Source: Paenibacillus sinopodophylli (lineage in GTDB: Bacteria; Bacillota; Bacilli; Paenibacillales; Paenibacillaceae). From it: DNA of 64,000 nt. Below the pieces are notes generated by a model that saw only the letters and a list, made by a program, of their open reading frames with translations, made no database searches and had not been told where the DNA came from. The position numbers and the translations under genes are program-made. How positions within the stretch are numbered: the stretch's first letter is position 1; each line of letters starts with the position of its first letter. Location: contig NZ_VDBO01000020.1 in the NCBI RefSeq assembly GCF_005930355.1, positions 1 to 64,000 of the forward strand, in the 5' to 3' direction. Shown here in pieces: positions 45,068 through 53,728 of this stretch.

Positions 45068-45217
45068 CTATCTCGTCTCGCGATGAGGAGTCTGCTCGTT
45101 ACAGAACTTGCAAAACTTCTTCAACTCGATGCGGTCGGGGTGATTGCGTTTGTTCTTGCTGCTCGCATAGTTTCTCTGTTTGCAGTTTGTGCATGCCAAC
45201 GTGATAATTACCCGCAT
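45068..45217 (-). CDS. rpmG: 50S ribosomal protein L33
   Basis: A 49-aa protein starting MRVIITLACTNCKQRNYASS and ending CKFCNEQTPHRETR, with the two Cys-X2-Cys pairs of the zinc-binding form. ATG 45215-45217 with GGGAGGTG 9 nt upstream; stop TAG at 45068-45070. The gene is short but in the standard sigH-rpmG-secE-nusG position. Confidence 0.96.
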   Translation of the reverse strand: MRVIITLACTNCKQRNYASSKNKRNHPDRIELKKFCKFCNEQTPHRETR

Positions 45218-45329
45218 TGAATTACACCTCCCGAACTGCTACAAAATACGAATCATGAAGCTCTATATGAAAGTTCATTGATTCCAACGCCAAAACGAAA
45301 AAAAACCTCGATTTTAGGCCTACCTAAAC

Positions 45330-45452
45330 ACTTTATCACACCGTAATTTCGATGTCAATCTAAAAGATAAGTGTCAGGCCTGCGAAAAACTGGTAATAAC
45401 AAGAGCATCGGGCTCGTTTCTACCATTATAGTCTACTCCGACCCATTTCAAA
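45330..45452 (-). promoter_or_regulatory. Promoters of rpmG-secE-nusG
   Basis: Proximal: minus strand TTGACA (45353-45358), 17 bp, TAAAGT (45330-45335). Distal: TTTGAA (45447-45452), 16 bp, TATAAT (45425-45430). The 312-bp sigH-rpmG spacer holds no gene. A TTTAGG/CCTAAA hairpin (about 45313-45328) lies just after the proximal start. Confidence 0.6.
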
Positions 45453-45529
45453 CAAAAAGGGTCTATGTCCCACCTGGACACCGCCAGATGGAAGACAACC
45501 CTCGTATTGACGATTGTGTATGATTGCGT

Positions 45530-46180
45530 TTAACCGCTAATATCTCTGACTTCCAAATAACGTTCTAGCTTGCGCTTAACCCGTTGGAGCGCGTTATCAA
45601 TAGATTTCACATGCCTATCTAAGTCGACAGCAATTTCCTGATAGGATCTTCCATCCAAATAGAGCATAAGTACCTTGCGCTCAAGGTCACTTAATATTTC
45701 GGACATCTTATCTTCCAGGCCAATGAATTCTTCTTGATTGATAATCAACTCTTCAGGATCAGATACTCGCGTGCCGCATATGACATCGAGCAGTGTGCGA
45801 TCCGAGTCTTCATCGTAAATGGGCTTGTCAAGTGATACGTAGGAATTAAGCGGGATATGCTTCTGACGCGTGGCTGTTTTGATGGCGGTAATAATCTGTC
45901 TAGTAATACACAACTCTGCAAAGGCTTTGAAGCTTGCCAGCTTGTCCCCTTTGAAATCACGAATTGCTTTGTATAGACCAATCATACCCTCCTGCACGAT
46001 ATCTTCACGATCCGCGCCGATAAGAAAATAGGAGCGCGCTTTGGCCCTCACAAAATTCTTATATTTGTTAATCAAATATTCCAACGCCATACTGTCGCCA
46101 TTGCGGACCGCTTCGACGATGTCCTCGTCCGAACTGCTGTCATACTCGAGCGTACTCCATTCTTTGAGGTCGATACTCAC
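45530..46180 (-). CDS. sigH: RNA polymerase sigma factor SigH
   Basis: A 216-aa sigma-70-family factor. Region 2 has ADREDIVQEGMIGLYKAIRD and FAELCITRQIITAIKTATRQ; region 4 has SDLERKVLMLYLDGRSYQEI and SIDNALQRVKRKLERYL. In Bacillus sigma-H drives entry into sporulation and competence genes. The start is GTG (46178-46180) with GGAGGG 7 nt upstream. Its leader contains a palindrome related to the dispersed repeat. Confidence 0.96.
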   Translation of the reverse strand: MSIDLKEWSTLEYDSSSDEDIVEAVRNGDSMALEYLINKYKNFVRAKARSYFLIGADREDIVQEGMIGLYKAIRDFKGDKLASFKAFAELCITRQIITAIKTATRQKHIPLNSYVSLDKPIYDEDSDRTLLDVICGTRVSDPEELIINQEEFIGLEDKMSEILSDLERKVLMLYLDGRSYQEIAVDLDRHVKSIDNALQRVKRKLERYLEVRDISG

Positions 46181-46281
46181 GAACTATCCCTCCGGCCTGC
46201 AAGGCGTACACCGCTAGATTCTTATTCTCGCAAATCTATCCTGTGAATCCAATAGCATGATCCAATCAGCGATCTGCGTCC

Positions 46282-46327
46282 AAAGATAAGAAAGTTACTT
46301 TAGGAAATACAACACGTTCTTATCGCT
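46282..46327 (-). repeat. Possible degenerate repeat copy H in the sigH leader
   Basis: Arms AAAGATAAGAAAG (46282-46294) and CGTTCTTATCG (46315-46325) can pair in the sigH mRNA leader, directly downstream of the promoter. The arms match the family palindrome; the GC module is not recognisable. Confidence 0.4.
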
Positions 46328-46339
46328 AATAATAGAGTC

Positions 46340-46369
46340 AGTATACATGATGTAACCTTCCACCGTCAA
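46340..46369 (-). promoter_or_regulatory. sigH promoter
   Basis: Minus strand TTGACG (46364-46369), 18 bp, TATACT (46340-46345). The leader is about 150 nt. The rest of 46181-46478 holds no gene. Confidence 0.6.
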
Positions 46370-46478
46370 CCAATCGGAATGCTATAAAGTATCGATTTAT
46401 TAGCAATTTTGTAACTTTGTGGATGCTATTTCTTCAATCAATCACCATCGGCAAGGAAGGACTTGGTAATCATTCTCA

Positions 46479-47003
46479 TTATTTCTCTCCACGCCGCAGT
46501 CTCTCAAGCTGACTGCGGATTTCAAGACTGACAATTCCGTCTACAGAATTGCGGGTACCCGGTTTGTCTTCGCGAAGCGTCTGCTCGATATTTTTACGAT
46601 TTTGACCAATGTCAATAAGCAACTCACGCGCCGATACCCGAAGCGCACCTTTACCAAAGGCAACGTTCTGCTCAACCAAATCGGAAGTGGCTACATAGAT
46701 ATTCCTGCGGCGCATATATAACTCTGAGCATAGACGCTCAATGCATTCATCCGCGGTTTCCTTTTCTTTCGTATATACAATCATCAGCTTGTGATGCCTA
46801 TACGTCGCACCTAGCCCTGGTACCTGATGGGCATCAAACACGACATATACCTGCATCCCCGTGAAACCTTGATAATCCGCCATCATATCCAGAAGCTTGT
46901 CACGTGCTTCCTCCAAGTCGTATTCCTTCAGTTTCTCAAGTACGGGCCATGCACCGATTATATTATATCCGTCGACTAATAGAATATCGTCCTTCCGCTT
47001 CAT
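46479..47003 (-). CDS. rae1: Ribosome-associated endoribonuclease Rae1 (YacP, NYN domain)
   Basis: A 174-aa PIN-like NYN-domain protein with LLVDGYNIIGAW, VYVVFDAHQVPG and ETADECIERL, the acidic residues of the metal site, and YVATSDLVEQ. In B. subtilis Rae1 cleaves mRNA in the ribosomal A site. Start at 47003, 3 nt after the rlmB stop. Confidence 0.9.
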   Translation of the reverse strand: MKRKDDILLVDGYNIIGAWPVLEKLKEYDLEEARDKLLDMMADYQGFTGMQVYVVFDAHQVPGLGATYRHHKLMIVYTKEKETADECIERLCSELYMRRRNIYVATSDLVEQNVAFGKGALRVSARELLIDIGQNRKNIEQTLREDKPGTRNSVDGIVSLEIRSQLERLRRGEK

Positions 47004-47006
47004 CGC

Positions 47007-47762
47007 CTAAAGGCTCCGACGTTGACGCACGACCTCATACATAAGAACGCCTGCGGCAACAGAAGCATTCAGTGAGTTAAGTTGGCCTAACATCGGCAAT
47101 TTAACGAGAAAATCACATTTCTCCTTGATCAGTCTTCCCATTCCTTTACTTTCATTGCCGATAACTACGACAAGAGGCATATCGAATTTCATTTTGTAAA
47201 CATCTTGAGATGCACTCAGGTCCGTCCCTGCTACCCATACGCCTGCATCCTTCAACTTGTCGATCGTCTGTGCAAGATTCGTTACCCGGGCGACCGGCAC
47301 ATGTTCTGCTGCGCCAGCAGACGTTTTCAGCACGGTTGCGGTTAATCCAGCCGAGCGACGCTTCGGTATGATAACGCCATGGACACCTGTACATTCGGCG
47401 GTACGCAGTATCGATCCTAAGTTATGCGGATCTTCAATTTCATCCAGCAGCAGTATAAACGGAACCTCATCCCGCTCCTTAGCACGTTCAAGAATTTCTT
47501 CAACCTCTACATATGCGAATGCGGCAGCTTGTGCGACTACCCCTTGATGAGTTACACCTGGAGTTAAGCTGTCGAGCTTTCTTTTATCTACGAACTGAAC
47601 GATAATTCCAAATTTCTTAGCTTCAGCTACAATAGGCTGCGTCAATGTTTTCTGAGCGCCGTCGGCAATCCAAATCTTATTGATCTCTCGTCCGGAGCGC
47701 AAAGCTTCCAGTACCGGATGTTTGCCGGCAATCATCTCATCTTGAACGATTTCTTCAGTCAT
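47007..47762 (-). CDS. rlmB: 23S rRNA (guanosine-2'-O)-methyltransferase RlmB (YacO)
   Basis: A 251-aa SpoU/TrmH methyltransferase with the N-terminal substrate-binding domain (IAGKHPVLEALRSGREINKI). The trefoil-knot motifs are DPHNLGSILRTAECTGV, VVIGNESKGMGRL and LPMLGQLNSLNASVAAGVLM. It modifies G2251-equivalent in the P loop. Start ATG 47760-47762 with a GGAGG site upstream. Same order mrnC-rlmB-rae1-sigH as in B. subtilis. Confidence 0.95.
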   Translation of the reverse strand: MTEEIVQDEMIAGKHPVLEALRSGREINKIWIADGAQKTLTQPIVAEAKKFGIIVQFVDKRKLDSLTPGVTHQGVVAQAAAFAYVEVEEILERAKERDEVPFILLLDEIEDPHNLGSILRTAECTGVHGVIIPKRRSAGLTATVLKTSAGAAEHVPVARVTNLAQTIDKLKDAGVWVAGTDLSASQDVYKMKFDMPLVVVIGNESKGMGRLIKEKCDFLVKLPMLGQLNSLNASVAAGVLMYEVVRQRRSL

Positions 47763-47805
47763 CGGTTACCCTCCTCATATGGTCTTGATATCACGAAAGG
47801 CATAG

Positions 47806-48240
47806 TCAGCCTTCAATCTTCTCATTCTTTCCAATCGCAATCGTAAAGAGCTCATGGATGCGTTCAATACGACCTTCATAGTATAAATAACCAACTAGAC
47901 TCTCCAATGCTGTCGCAAGCCTATAATCAGCCAGATCCGCATTTTTGGGAGGCGCACCTGATTTGGAATTGCGACCTCGGCGGACGATGTCCGCCTCTTC
48001 GTCCGTTAGATGCGGCTGCCATAGATCGAGCGTTCTCTTTTGACCTTTGGCTGACACGAACTTTGTCGCTTCGCGGTGAATATGATGAGACTTTTGGTTC
48101 GGCAGCGATATTAAATATTGCCTCACCAGAAGCTCGAACACAGCATCGCCCATATAAGCAAGGATTACCGGATTCATCAGCTGCGGTGTTTTGGAGGGTG
48201 CGTGGAACAGCAGCTTATTCTCCTCTACGCGCCCGCTCAT
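47806..48240 (-). CDS. mrnC: Mini-ribonuclease III
   Basis: A 144-aa RNase III catalytic domain without a dsRNA-binding domain, with the signature LAYMGDAVFELLVRQYLI and the second acidic site in ATALESLVGYLYY. It matures 23S rRNA. The start is ATG 48238-48240, which overlaps the cysS stop as ATGA; an earlier in-frame TTG is less likely. Confidence 0.95.
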   Translation of the reverse strand: MSGRVEENKLLFHAPSKTPQLMNPVILAYMGDAVFELLVRQYLISLPNQKSHHIHREATKFVSAKGQKRTLDLWQPHLTDEEADIVRRGRNSKSGAPPKNADLADYRLATALESLVGYLYYEGRIERIHELFTIAIGKNEKIEG

Positions 48241-49676
48241 TTGCGCCGCCAACGGATGCCTTGCGGCGTATCCTCAAGCACGATATTTTTCTCAGTAAGC
48301 AGTACCCTTATTTCATCCGCTCTTGCCCAGTTTTTCGAAGCACGAGCCTCTGTACGCTCAACGATAAGCTGCTCGATATCCGCATCAAGCAGCTCGGATT
48401 CCGCCTGCTGTGGCAGCAAGCCAAGCACAGAATCCATACGTTCAAGCAATGTTAGCAAGGCAAGCACACCGCCAGCCTCGGCATCGGCGCGATTAAGATA
48501 TTGATTCGCTTCCGCAACCAAATCGAATACCGATGTTATCGCATCTGGTGTGTTGAAATCATCGCTCATTCTAGCATGAAACTGACTGTAGATCGCTTGC
48601 AATCTCGCATCGAGTGCTGCATCTCCGGATGGAAGCAGTCCATTGCTACTCTCATTTGCTTGCGCCAAGCCGCCTTCCACCGTAGACAGCCTATGCCTTA
48701 GATTAGCGGCGCTGTTGGCGATCCGTTCAACACTGTTCTCTGCTTGTGCTACTGTATCGTCACTGAAGTTCAAAGGACTCCGATAATGAGTAGACAACAT
48801 AAAGTAACGTATCGCATGAGGCTTAACCCGCTTCACCAGCTCATGCACCGTAATTCCATTGCCGAGCGATTTGGACATTTTCTCATTATTGATATGAATA
48901 TAGCCGTTGTGCATCCAATAATTAGCCAGCGGCTTGCCCGTCAATGCCTCTGATTGCGCGACCTCGCACTCATGATGCGGAAACTGCAGATCATGTCCGC
49001 CGCCATGTATATCGAGTGTATCGCCAAGATAAGCCCGAGCCATTGCCGAGCACTCAATGTGCCAGCCCGGTCGACCGTCTCCAAATGGACTTTCCCACTT
49101 AATTTCTCCAGGCTTCGCGCCTTTCCATAGTACAAAGTCTTGTTGATTTTGTTTACGGTCGCCAATCTCAACTCGAATACCGAACTGAAGCTCCTCAATA
49201 TTCTGATGAGATAGCTTGCCATAATCTGCGAAAGCAGCTGTGCGATAATAGACGTCGCCATCACTCATATAAGCATAGCCTTTGTCAATTAACCCTTGGA
49301 TAAACGCGATGATATGAGGGATATGCTCGGTTACACGCGGATTAAGCGTGGCTTTGTGCACACCAAGCGATTCGATATCCTCATAAAACGCTTTAATAAA
49401 CTTTTCAGCTACTTCAGGAACGGTAGTCTCAAGCTGCTCCGCCTTACGAATAAGCTTATCATCCACGTCCGTAAAGTTAACGACGTATTGCACCTCGTTT
49501 CCTACATCCTCCAGATACCGCCGCACCACATCGAAAAAGATAACGGGGCGCGCGTTGCCGATATGGATATAATCGTATACGGTTGGTCCACATACATACA
49601 TTTTCACTTTGCCAGGCTCTTGCGGTACAAAGGGCTCCTTATTCCGCGACACCGTATTATAAATGGATACTGTCAT
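48237..49676 (-). CDS. cysS: Cysteinyl-tRNA synthetase
   Basis: A 479-aa class I synthetase with YVCGPTVYDYIHIGNARP (HIGH-like, with the first zinc Cys), WHIECSAMA, GGHDLQFPHHECE (zinc ligands) and KMSKSLGN (KMSKS). Start ATG 49674-49676, 4 nt after the cysE stop. It is co-transcribed with cysE behind the cysteine T-box. Confidence 0.98.
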   Translation of the reverse strand: MTVSIYNTVSRNKEPFVPQEPGKVKMYVCGPTVYDYIHIGNARPVIFFDVVRRYLEDVGNEVQYVVNFTDVDDKLIRKAEQLETTVPEVAEKFIKAFYEDIESLGVHKATLNPRVTEHIPHIIAFIQGLIDKGYAYMSDGDVYYRTAAFADYGKLSHQNIEELQFGIRVEIGDRKQNQQDFVLWKGAKPGEIKWESPFGDGRPGWHIECSAMARAYLGDTLDIHGGGHDLQFPHHECEVAQSEALTGKPLANYWMHNGYIHINNEKMSKSLGNGITVHELVKRVKPHAIRYFMLSTHYRSPLNFSDDTVAQAENSVERIANSAANLRHRLSTVEGGLAQANESSNGLLPSGDAALDARLQAIYSQFHARMSDDFNTPDAITSVFDLVAEANQYLNRADAEAGGVLALLTLLERMDSVLGLLPQQAESELLDADIEQLIVERTEARASKNWARADEIRVLLTEKNIVLEDTPQGIRWRRK

Positions 49677-49680
49677 TATC

Positions 49681-50325
49681 TTATTTCTCCTCGTCCCGAA
49701 GCTGCTTCAGTTCGGTTTTTAGTTCGTCAATTTCTTTCTGCATCGTTCGGAACATCTCGATGACCGGATCCGGCAGCTGCGTATGATCAAGTCGATCACC
49801 AACCCGCTCGCCGTTTCGTTTCACAACACGTCCAGGATTTCCGACTACCGTACAATTGGTGGGCACCTCTCGCAGCACCACCGCATTGGAACCGATATTT
49901 GAAAACTCGCCCACAGTGAATGAGCCGAGCACCTTGGATCCCGAGCCAATAACTACATTATTACCAATTGTCGGGTGTCGCTTACCTTTCTCCTTGCCCG
50001 TTCCACCCAGCGTGACGCCTTGATAAATAACTACATCATCGCCAATCTCGCAAGTTTCACCGATTACGACACCCATGCCGTGATCGATAAACAATCGTTC
50101 GCCAATTTTTGCGCCTGGATGTATCTCAATACCTGTCATAAACCGACTTACTTGAGAGATCATACGTGCTACCGTAAACCAGCCACTACGGTATAAAGGA
50201 TGAGCTATACGATGTGCCCATATGGCGTGCAAACCCGAATAGGTGAAAATAACCTCGAAGCGGCTGCGAGCAGCCGGATCATTCTCAAAAACTGCTTGGA
50301 TGTCCGATCGAATGTGACGAAACAT
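49681..50325 (-). CDS. cysE: Serine O-acetyltransferase
   Basis: A 214-aa SAT with the N-terminal helical part and a left-handed beta-helix of hexapeptide repeats (EIHPGAKIGERLFIDHGMGV and VTLGGTGKEKGKRHPTIGNN). It makes O-acetylserine for cysteine synthesis. Start ATG 50323-50325 with AAAGGGG 7 nt upstream. First gene after the T-box. Confidence 0.96.
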   Translation of the reverse strand: MFRHIRSDIQAVFENDPAARSRFEVIFTYSGLHAIWAHRIAHPLYRSGWFTVARMISQVSRFMTGIEIHPGAKIGERLFIDHGMGVVIGETCEIGDDVVIYQGVTLGGTGKEKGKRHPTIGNNVVIGSGSKVLGSFTVGEFSNIGSNAVVLREVPTNCTVVGNPGRVVKRNGERVGDRLDHTQLPDPVIEMFRTMQKEIDELKTELKQLRDEEK

Positions 50326-50366
50326 AAACAATCCCCTTTTTCAAACACTCATAAATAATGAATAAA

Positions 50367-50767
50367 AAAACCCCTGCAGCATATTATGCTGCAGAGGCGT
50401 ACAATCTCGCGGTTCCACTCTGCTTGAACAAACAAGGCAGCATTCCCCCTTGAACATTCATCTCAAAGTCTATAACGCAGACAATACGTTGCTGCCTACC
50501 CCGCTGAAGCTTCATACATACACTCATAAACAATTACGCGGCATCGCCTAATCCTTATGACCATTCATATGTTGCTGCAGCAGCTCGGAACAAAGCTCCC
50601 AGGTGCATATTTCCGTTCGGCGGACCAGACAACTTTCAGCCCCACTCGAGTCCCTTAGCCGCACCAAAATGGGCGTCGATTCGAATGACGGTTGTCCTCT
50701 CTGCGAATCCACAAGCAAACGTACTTCTCCTGTTCATGGCTGTTCGATTCATTCTATTATTAGACAT
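50367..50767 (-). promoter_or_regulatory. Cysteine T-box leader upstream of cysE-cysS
   Basis: The minus strand has the T-box core AGAGTGGAACCGCG (50408-50421) about 80 nt from cysE. It is followed by a terminator with stem CTGCAGCA/TGCTGCAG (50374-50394) and a seven-T run. A stem I region with an AGTA bulge lies upstream. A TGC triplet in AAATATGCACC (50605-50607) is the best candidate specifier (Cys codon UGC). Uncharged tRNA-Cys should prevent termination. The core and terminator are seen directly; the exact specifier loop was not folded. Confidence 0.88.
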
Positions 50768-50796
50768 AGTATACCGAATACCCAAAAATGTGACAA
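50768..50796 (-). promoter_or_regulatory. cysE-cysS promoter
   Basis: Minus strand TTGTCA (50791-50796), 17 bp, TATACT (50768-50773), just upstream of the T-box and 40 bp after the gltX stop. Confidence 0.65.
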
Positions 50797-50836
50797 GGGT
50801 ATTATAAATGCTTGGTTATTCAAACGCTTAAGGCGA

Positions 50837-52309
50837 TTATGCTGAATAGCCTGCTAAGCGGTCACGAAGGCGCTTAATGACCTTTTCTTGGCCAAGTAGA
50901 GCGAGTGATTGATTCAAATCTGGACCATGAGTCTGACCGGTAAGCGCAGCACGAATCGGCATAAACAGCTGTTTCCCTTTGAAGCCTGTCGATTTCTGTA
51001 CCGACTTAATCATATCCTTAATGCCGTCAACCTCGAACGGAGCCTCACCCGCTTCAACAAGCGTCAAAAACGCCTCAAGCACCGTAGGAACCTGTTCCTC
51101 CGCCAGCACGACTGTCGCCTCTTCCTCATCTTCAACGGTATCGCGGAAGAATAGTTCTGTCATCGGCACGATATCCGAGGCACTACGCAGTTTGTCCTGA
51201 TGGAGCGCAACTAAATCTGTAATCCATGCACGTCCAGCGTCATCAAGCTCAAGGGCAGCACGTCCCGCTTGCACCAAGTGCGGCAGACATAGATCAACTA
51301 CGCGGCCAATATCGGCTTTCTTCAGATACTCATTGTTCATCCAGCTAAGCTTCTGCGTATCGAATACAGCAGGGCTCTTGCTCAGTCGATCCGCATTGAA
51401 TACGGACACCAGTTCTTCACGTGTAAAGATTTCTTGCTCACCCTCTGGCGACCAGCCAAGCAGCGTTATGAAGTTGAACATCGCTTCCGGCAGATACCCT
51501 AAATCGTCATATTGTGAAATGAACTGTATAATTGACTCGTCTCGTTTGCTCAGCTTTTTGCGCTGTTCATTGACAATCAGCGTCATGTGACCAAATATCG
51601 GAGGCTCCCAGCCGAAAGCCTCATAGATCATCAATTGACGCGGTGTATTGGAGATATGGTCTTCCCCGCGCAGCACATGGCTAATTTTCATCAAATAATC
51701 GTCCAGCACGACTGCGAAGTTATAGGTCGGTATGCCGTCCTTCTTCACGATTACGAAATCGCCCATTTCGGCGGTATCGAAGCTGATGGAACCTTTAACG
51801 AGGTCATCAAAAGCATACGTACGCCCTTCCGGAACAAGGAAGCGAATGCTAGGCACACGGCCTTCTGCTTCAAACGCTTGACGCTGTTCGTCTGTCAAAT
51901 GGCGGTGGCGGCCGGAATAGCGCGGTGTCTCACCACGTTCTGTCTGCTCCTCCCGCTCCTTCTCCAGCTCTTCTTCCGTACAGTAGCAGCGGTATGCAAG
52001 ACCGCGGTCAAGCAGCTTCTGCCAGTATGTATTGTAAATATCAAGCCGTTCTGTCTGACGATATGGTCCGTATCCGCCCCCGATATCAATGCTCTCATCC
52101 CAATCAATCCCCAGCCATTTCAAATATTTCAGCTGGCTTTCTTCGCCGCCTGCAACATTGCGCTTCACATCGGTATCTTCAATCCGAATAATAAATTTGC
52201 CGCCTTTGTTTCTCGCATACAAATAATTGAATAAGGCCGTTCTTGCATTACCGATATGTAAATGTCCCGTTGGTGACGGAGCATAACGAACTCTAACCTC
52301 TGCTGTCAT
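50837..52309 (-). CDS. gltX: Glutamyl-tRNA synthetase
   Basis: A 490-aa class I synthetase with APSPTGHLHIGNARTALFNY (HIGH) and KLSKRDES (KMSKS). A helical anticodon-binding domain forms the C-terminal third. It is probably the non-discriminating form, which also charges tRNA-Gln in Bacillus. Start ATG 52307-52309 with GGAGGT 8 nt upstream. Confidence 0.97.
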   Translation of the reverse strand: MTAEVRVRYAPSPTGHLHIGNARTALFNYLYARNKGGKFIIRIEDTDVKRNVAGGEESQLKYLKWLGIDWDESIDIGGGYGPYRQTERLDIYNTYWQKLLDRGLAYRCYCTEEELEKEREEQTERGETPRYSGRHRHLTDEQRQAFEAEGRVPSIRFLVPEGRTYAFDDLVKGSISFDTAEMGDFVIVKKDGIPTYNFAVVLDDYLMKISHVLRGEDHISNTPRQLMIYEAFGWEPPIFGHMTLIVNEQRKKLSKRDESIIQFISQYDDLGYLPEAMFNFITLLGWSPEGEQEIFTREELVSVFNADRLSKSPAVFDTQKLSWMNNEYLKKADIGRVVDLCLPHLVQAGRAALELDDAGRAWITDLVALHQDKLRSASDIVPMTELFFRDTVEDEEEATVVLAEEQVPTVLEAFLTLVEAGEAPFEVDGIKDMIKSVQKSTGFKGKQLFMPIRAALTGQTHGPDLNQSLALLGQEKVIKRLRDRLAGYSA

Positions 52310-52383
52310 CTCAAATTACCTCCTAGTAGTTATGCGGCACAAGCGTATCCTCCGCAAGCAGTCCTATAGATGAATAAATCCGA

Positions 52384-52866
52384 TCATATCACATCCATGA
52401 TTAGGCAAACAACGGATTGCGCCGCAATTCCCTCGCCGCGTCCTGTGAATCCAAGCTGTTCAGTCGTTGTTGCCTTTACATTTACTTGGGTGATGTCTGC
52501 TTCTAACGTTTTTGCGATAATTTCGGCCATTTGCGGGATGTATGGCAGCATTTTGGGACGCTGTGCAATAATTGTTGAATCAATATTGCCCAGCTTATAA
52601 CCGCGCTCACGCACTAGCTTCCATACGTCTTCTAGCAGCTTGAGACTATCAGCATCTTTGTAGGCAGCATCTGTATCAGGGAAATGCTTGCCGATATCAC
52701 CAAGCCCAAGTGCACCTAATATAGCATCCGTTATCGCATGCAGAAGCACATCCGCATCTGAATGGCCGAGAAGACCTTTCTCATATGGAATGGTTACCCC
52801 ACCAATAATGCATGGACGTCCCTCCACCAATTGATGCACATCAAACCCTTGTCCTACTCGAATCAT
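52384..52866 (-). CDS. ispF: 2-C-methyl-D-erythritol 2,4-cyclodiphosphate synthase
   Basis: A 160-aa IspF starting MIRVGQGFDVHQL with the metal ligands in GFDVH and GHSDADVLLHAI. It cyclises CDP-ME 2-phosphate in the MEP isoprenoid pathway. Its ATG overlaps the ispD stop as ATGA, so the two are translationally coupled. Confidence 0.97.
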   Translation of the reverse strand: MIRVGQGFDVHQLVEGRPCIIGGVTIPYEKGLLGHSDADVLLHAITDAILGALGLGDIGKHFPDTDAAYKDADSLKLLEDVWKLVRERGYKLGNIDSTIIAQRPKMLPYIPQMAEIIAKTLEADITQVNVKATTTEQLGFTGRGEGIAAQSVVCLIMDVI

Positions 52867-53582
52867 CCTTGCTCACCCTTCCCCTCTGCCCGATCGGCAC
52901 GACGCTTCGCAAGCAGGAACTCTGCCCAAGGCAAATCCTCTGGCGTCGTTATTTTTAGATTGGTATATTCCCCTTCCGCGACTGTAACACTTACGCCTAA
53001 GCGCTCAACCACCATCGCGTCATCCGTACCTATGAATTGATCTGCCATTGCACGTTCATGCGCCTCCTGCAGCAAGACACGCCGAAAAGCTTGCGGCGTT
53101 TGTATCGCCCACAAGCTTCGACGGTCCGGCGTCGAGACAATCACACCCGCATCATTCACTTGTTTGATCGTATCCTTCACCGGAACGGCAAGAACGGAAG
53201 CTCCACTTTCCTCGGCCTGTGTACAGCATGTACGAACTGCCTCCTCTGTCACTAACGGGCGTACACCATCATGCACCATTACCCAATCCGTTGATAGCTC
53301 CTGCAGCCCGCAGTACACAGAATGCTGACGCTCTTTGCCTCCCGCTACAACTGCCGTTACCTTCGTTATCCCATATTCGCTCACCCAATTGCGGCAGCGT
53401 TCTACATCATGGCTGCCGACAACTAGTACAGCTTCCTTAACCCAAGCAAGTGACTGGAACAGCTCCAGCGTATGTACAAGGATAGGCTTGTCTGCCAATT
53501 GCAAATATTGTTTACTTTCCTTCGTGCCCATCCGCGTGCCTTTTCCAGCCGCTACGATGATGACTCCCCAATCTGCTCCCAT
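52863..53582 (-). CDS. ispD: 2-C-methyl-D-erythritol 4-phosphate cytidylyltransferase
   Basis: A 239-aa IspD with the CTP-binding VIIVAAGKGTRMG, MVHDGVRPLV and LWAIQTPQAFRR blocks. It precedes ispF in the MEP pathway. I use ATG 53580-53582 (weak GGCGGG 8 nt upstream); an in-frame GTG at 53600 has no site at the right distance. Confidence 0.94.
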   Translation of the reverse strand: MGADWGVIIVAAGKGTRMGTKESKQYLQLADKPILVHTLELFQSLAWVKEAVLVVGSHDVERCRNWVSEYGITKVTAVVAGGKERQHSVYCGLQELSTDWVMVHDGVRPLVTEEAVRTCCTQAEESGASVLAVPVKDTIKQVNDAGVIVSTPDRRSLWAIQTPQAFRRVLLQEAHERAMADQFIGTDDAMVVERLGVSVTVAEGEYTNLKITTPEDLPWAEFLLAKRRADRAEGKGEQG

Positions 53583-53642
53583 GCCTTCGACCCGCCTCAC
53601 ACTGTGTTAAAGAATAGCCCTCTAAGGCTGCATGCACAGCCG

Positions 53643-53705
53643 GCTTATCCTTCACCGCGAAACGAGCTTTTGCCGCCATGGAGCGGCGTCAGCCGTTTGC
53701 GCTTA
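53643..53705 (+). repeat. Dispersed repeat, partial copy J (GC module only)
   Basis: Plus orientation CTTATCCTTCA, then CCGCGAAACGAGC and CAGCCGTTTGCGCTT, matching the GC modules of copies B and D. The left half of the palindrome is absent. It lies between the ispD start and the yacL stop. Confidence 0.55.
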
Positions 53706-53728
53706 AACAATAGTACTATCATACCTTG

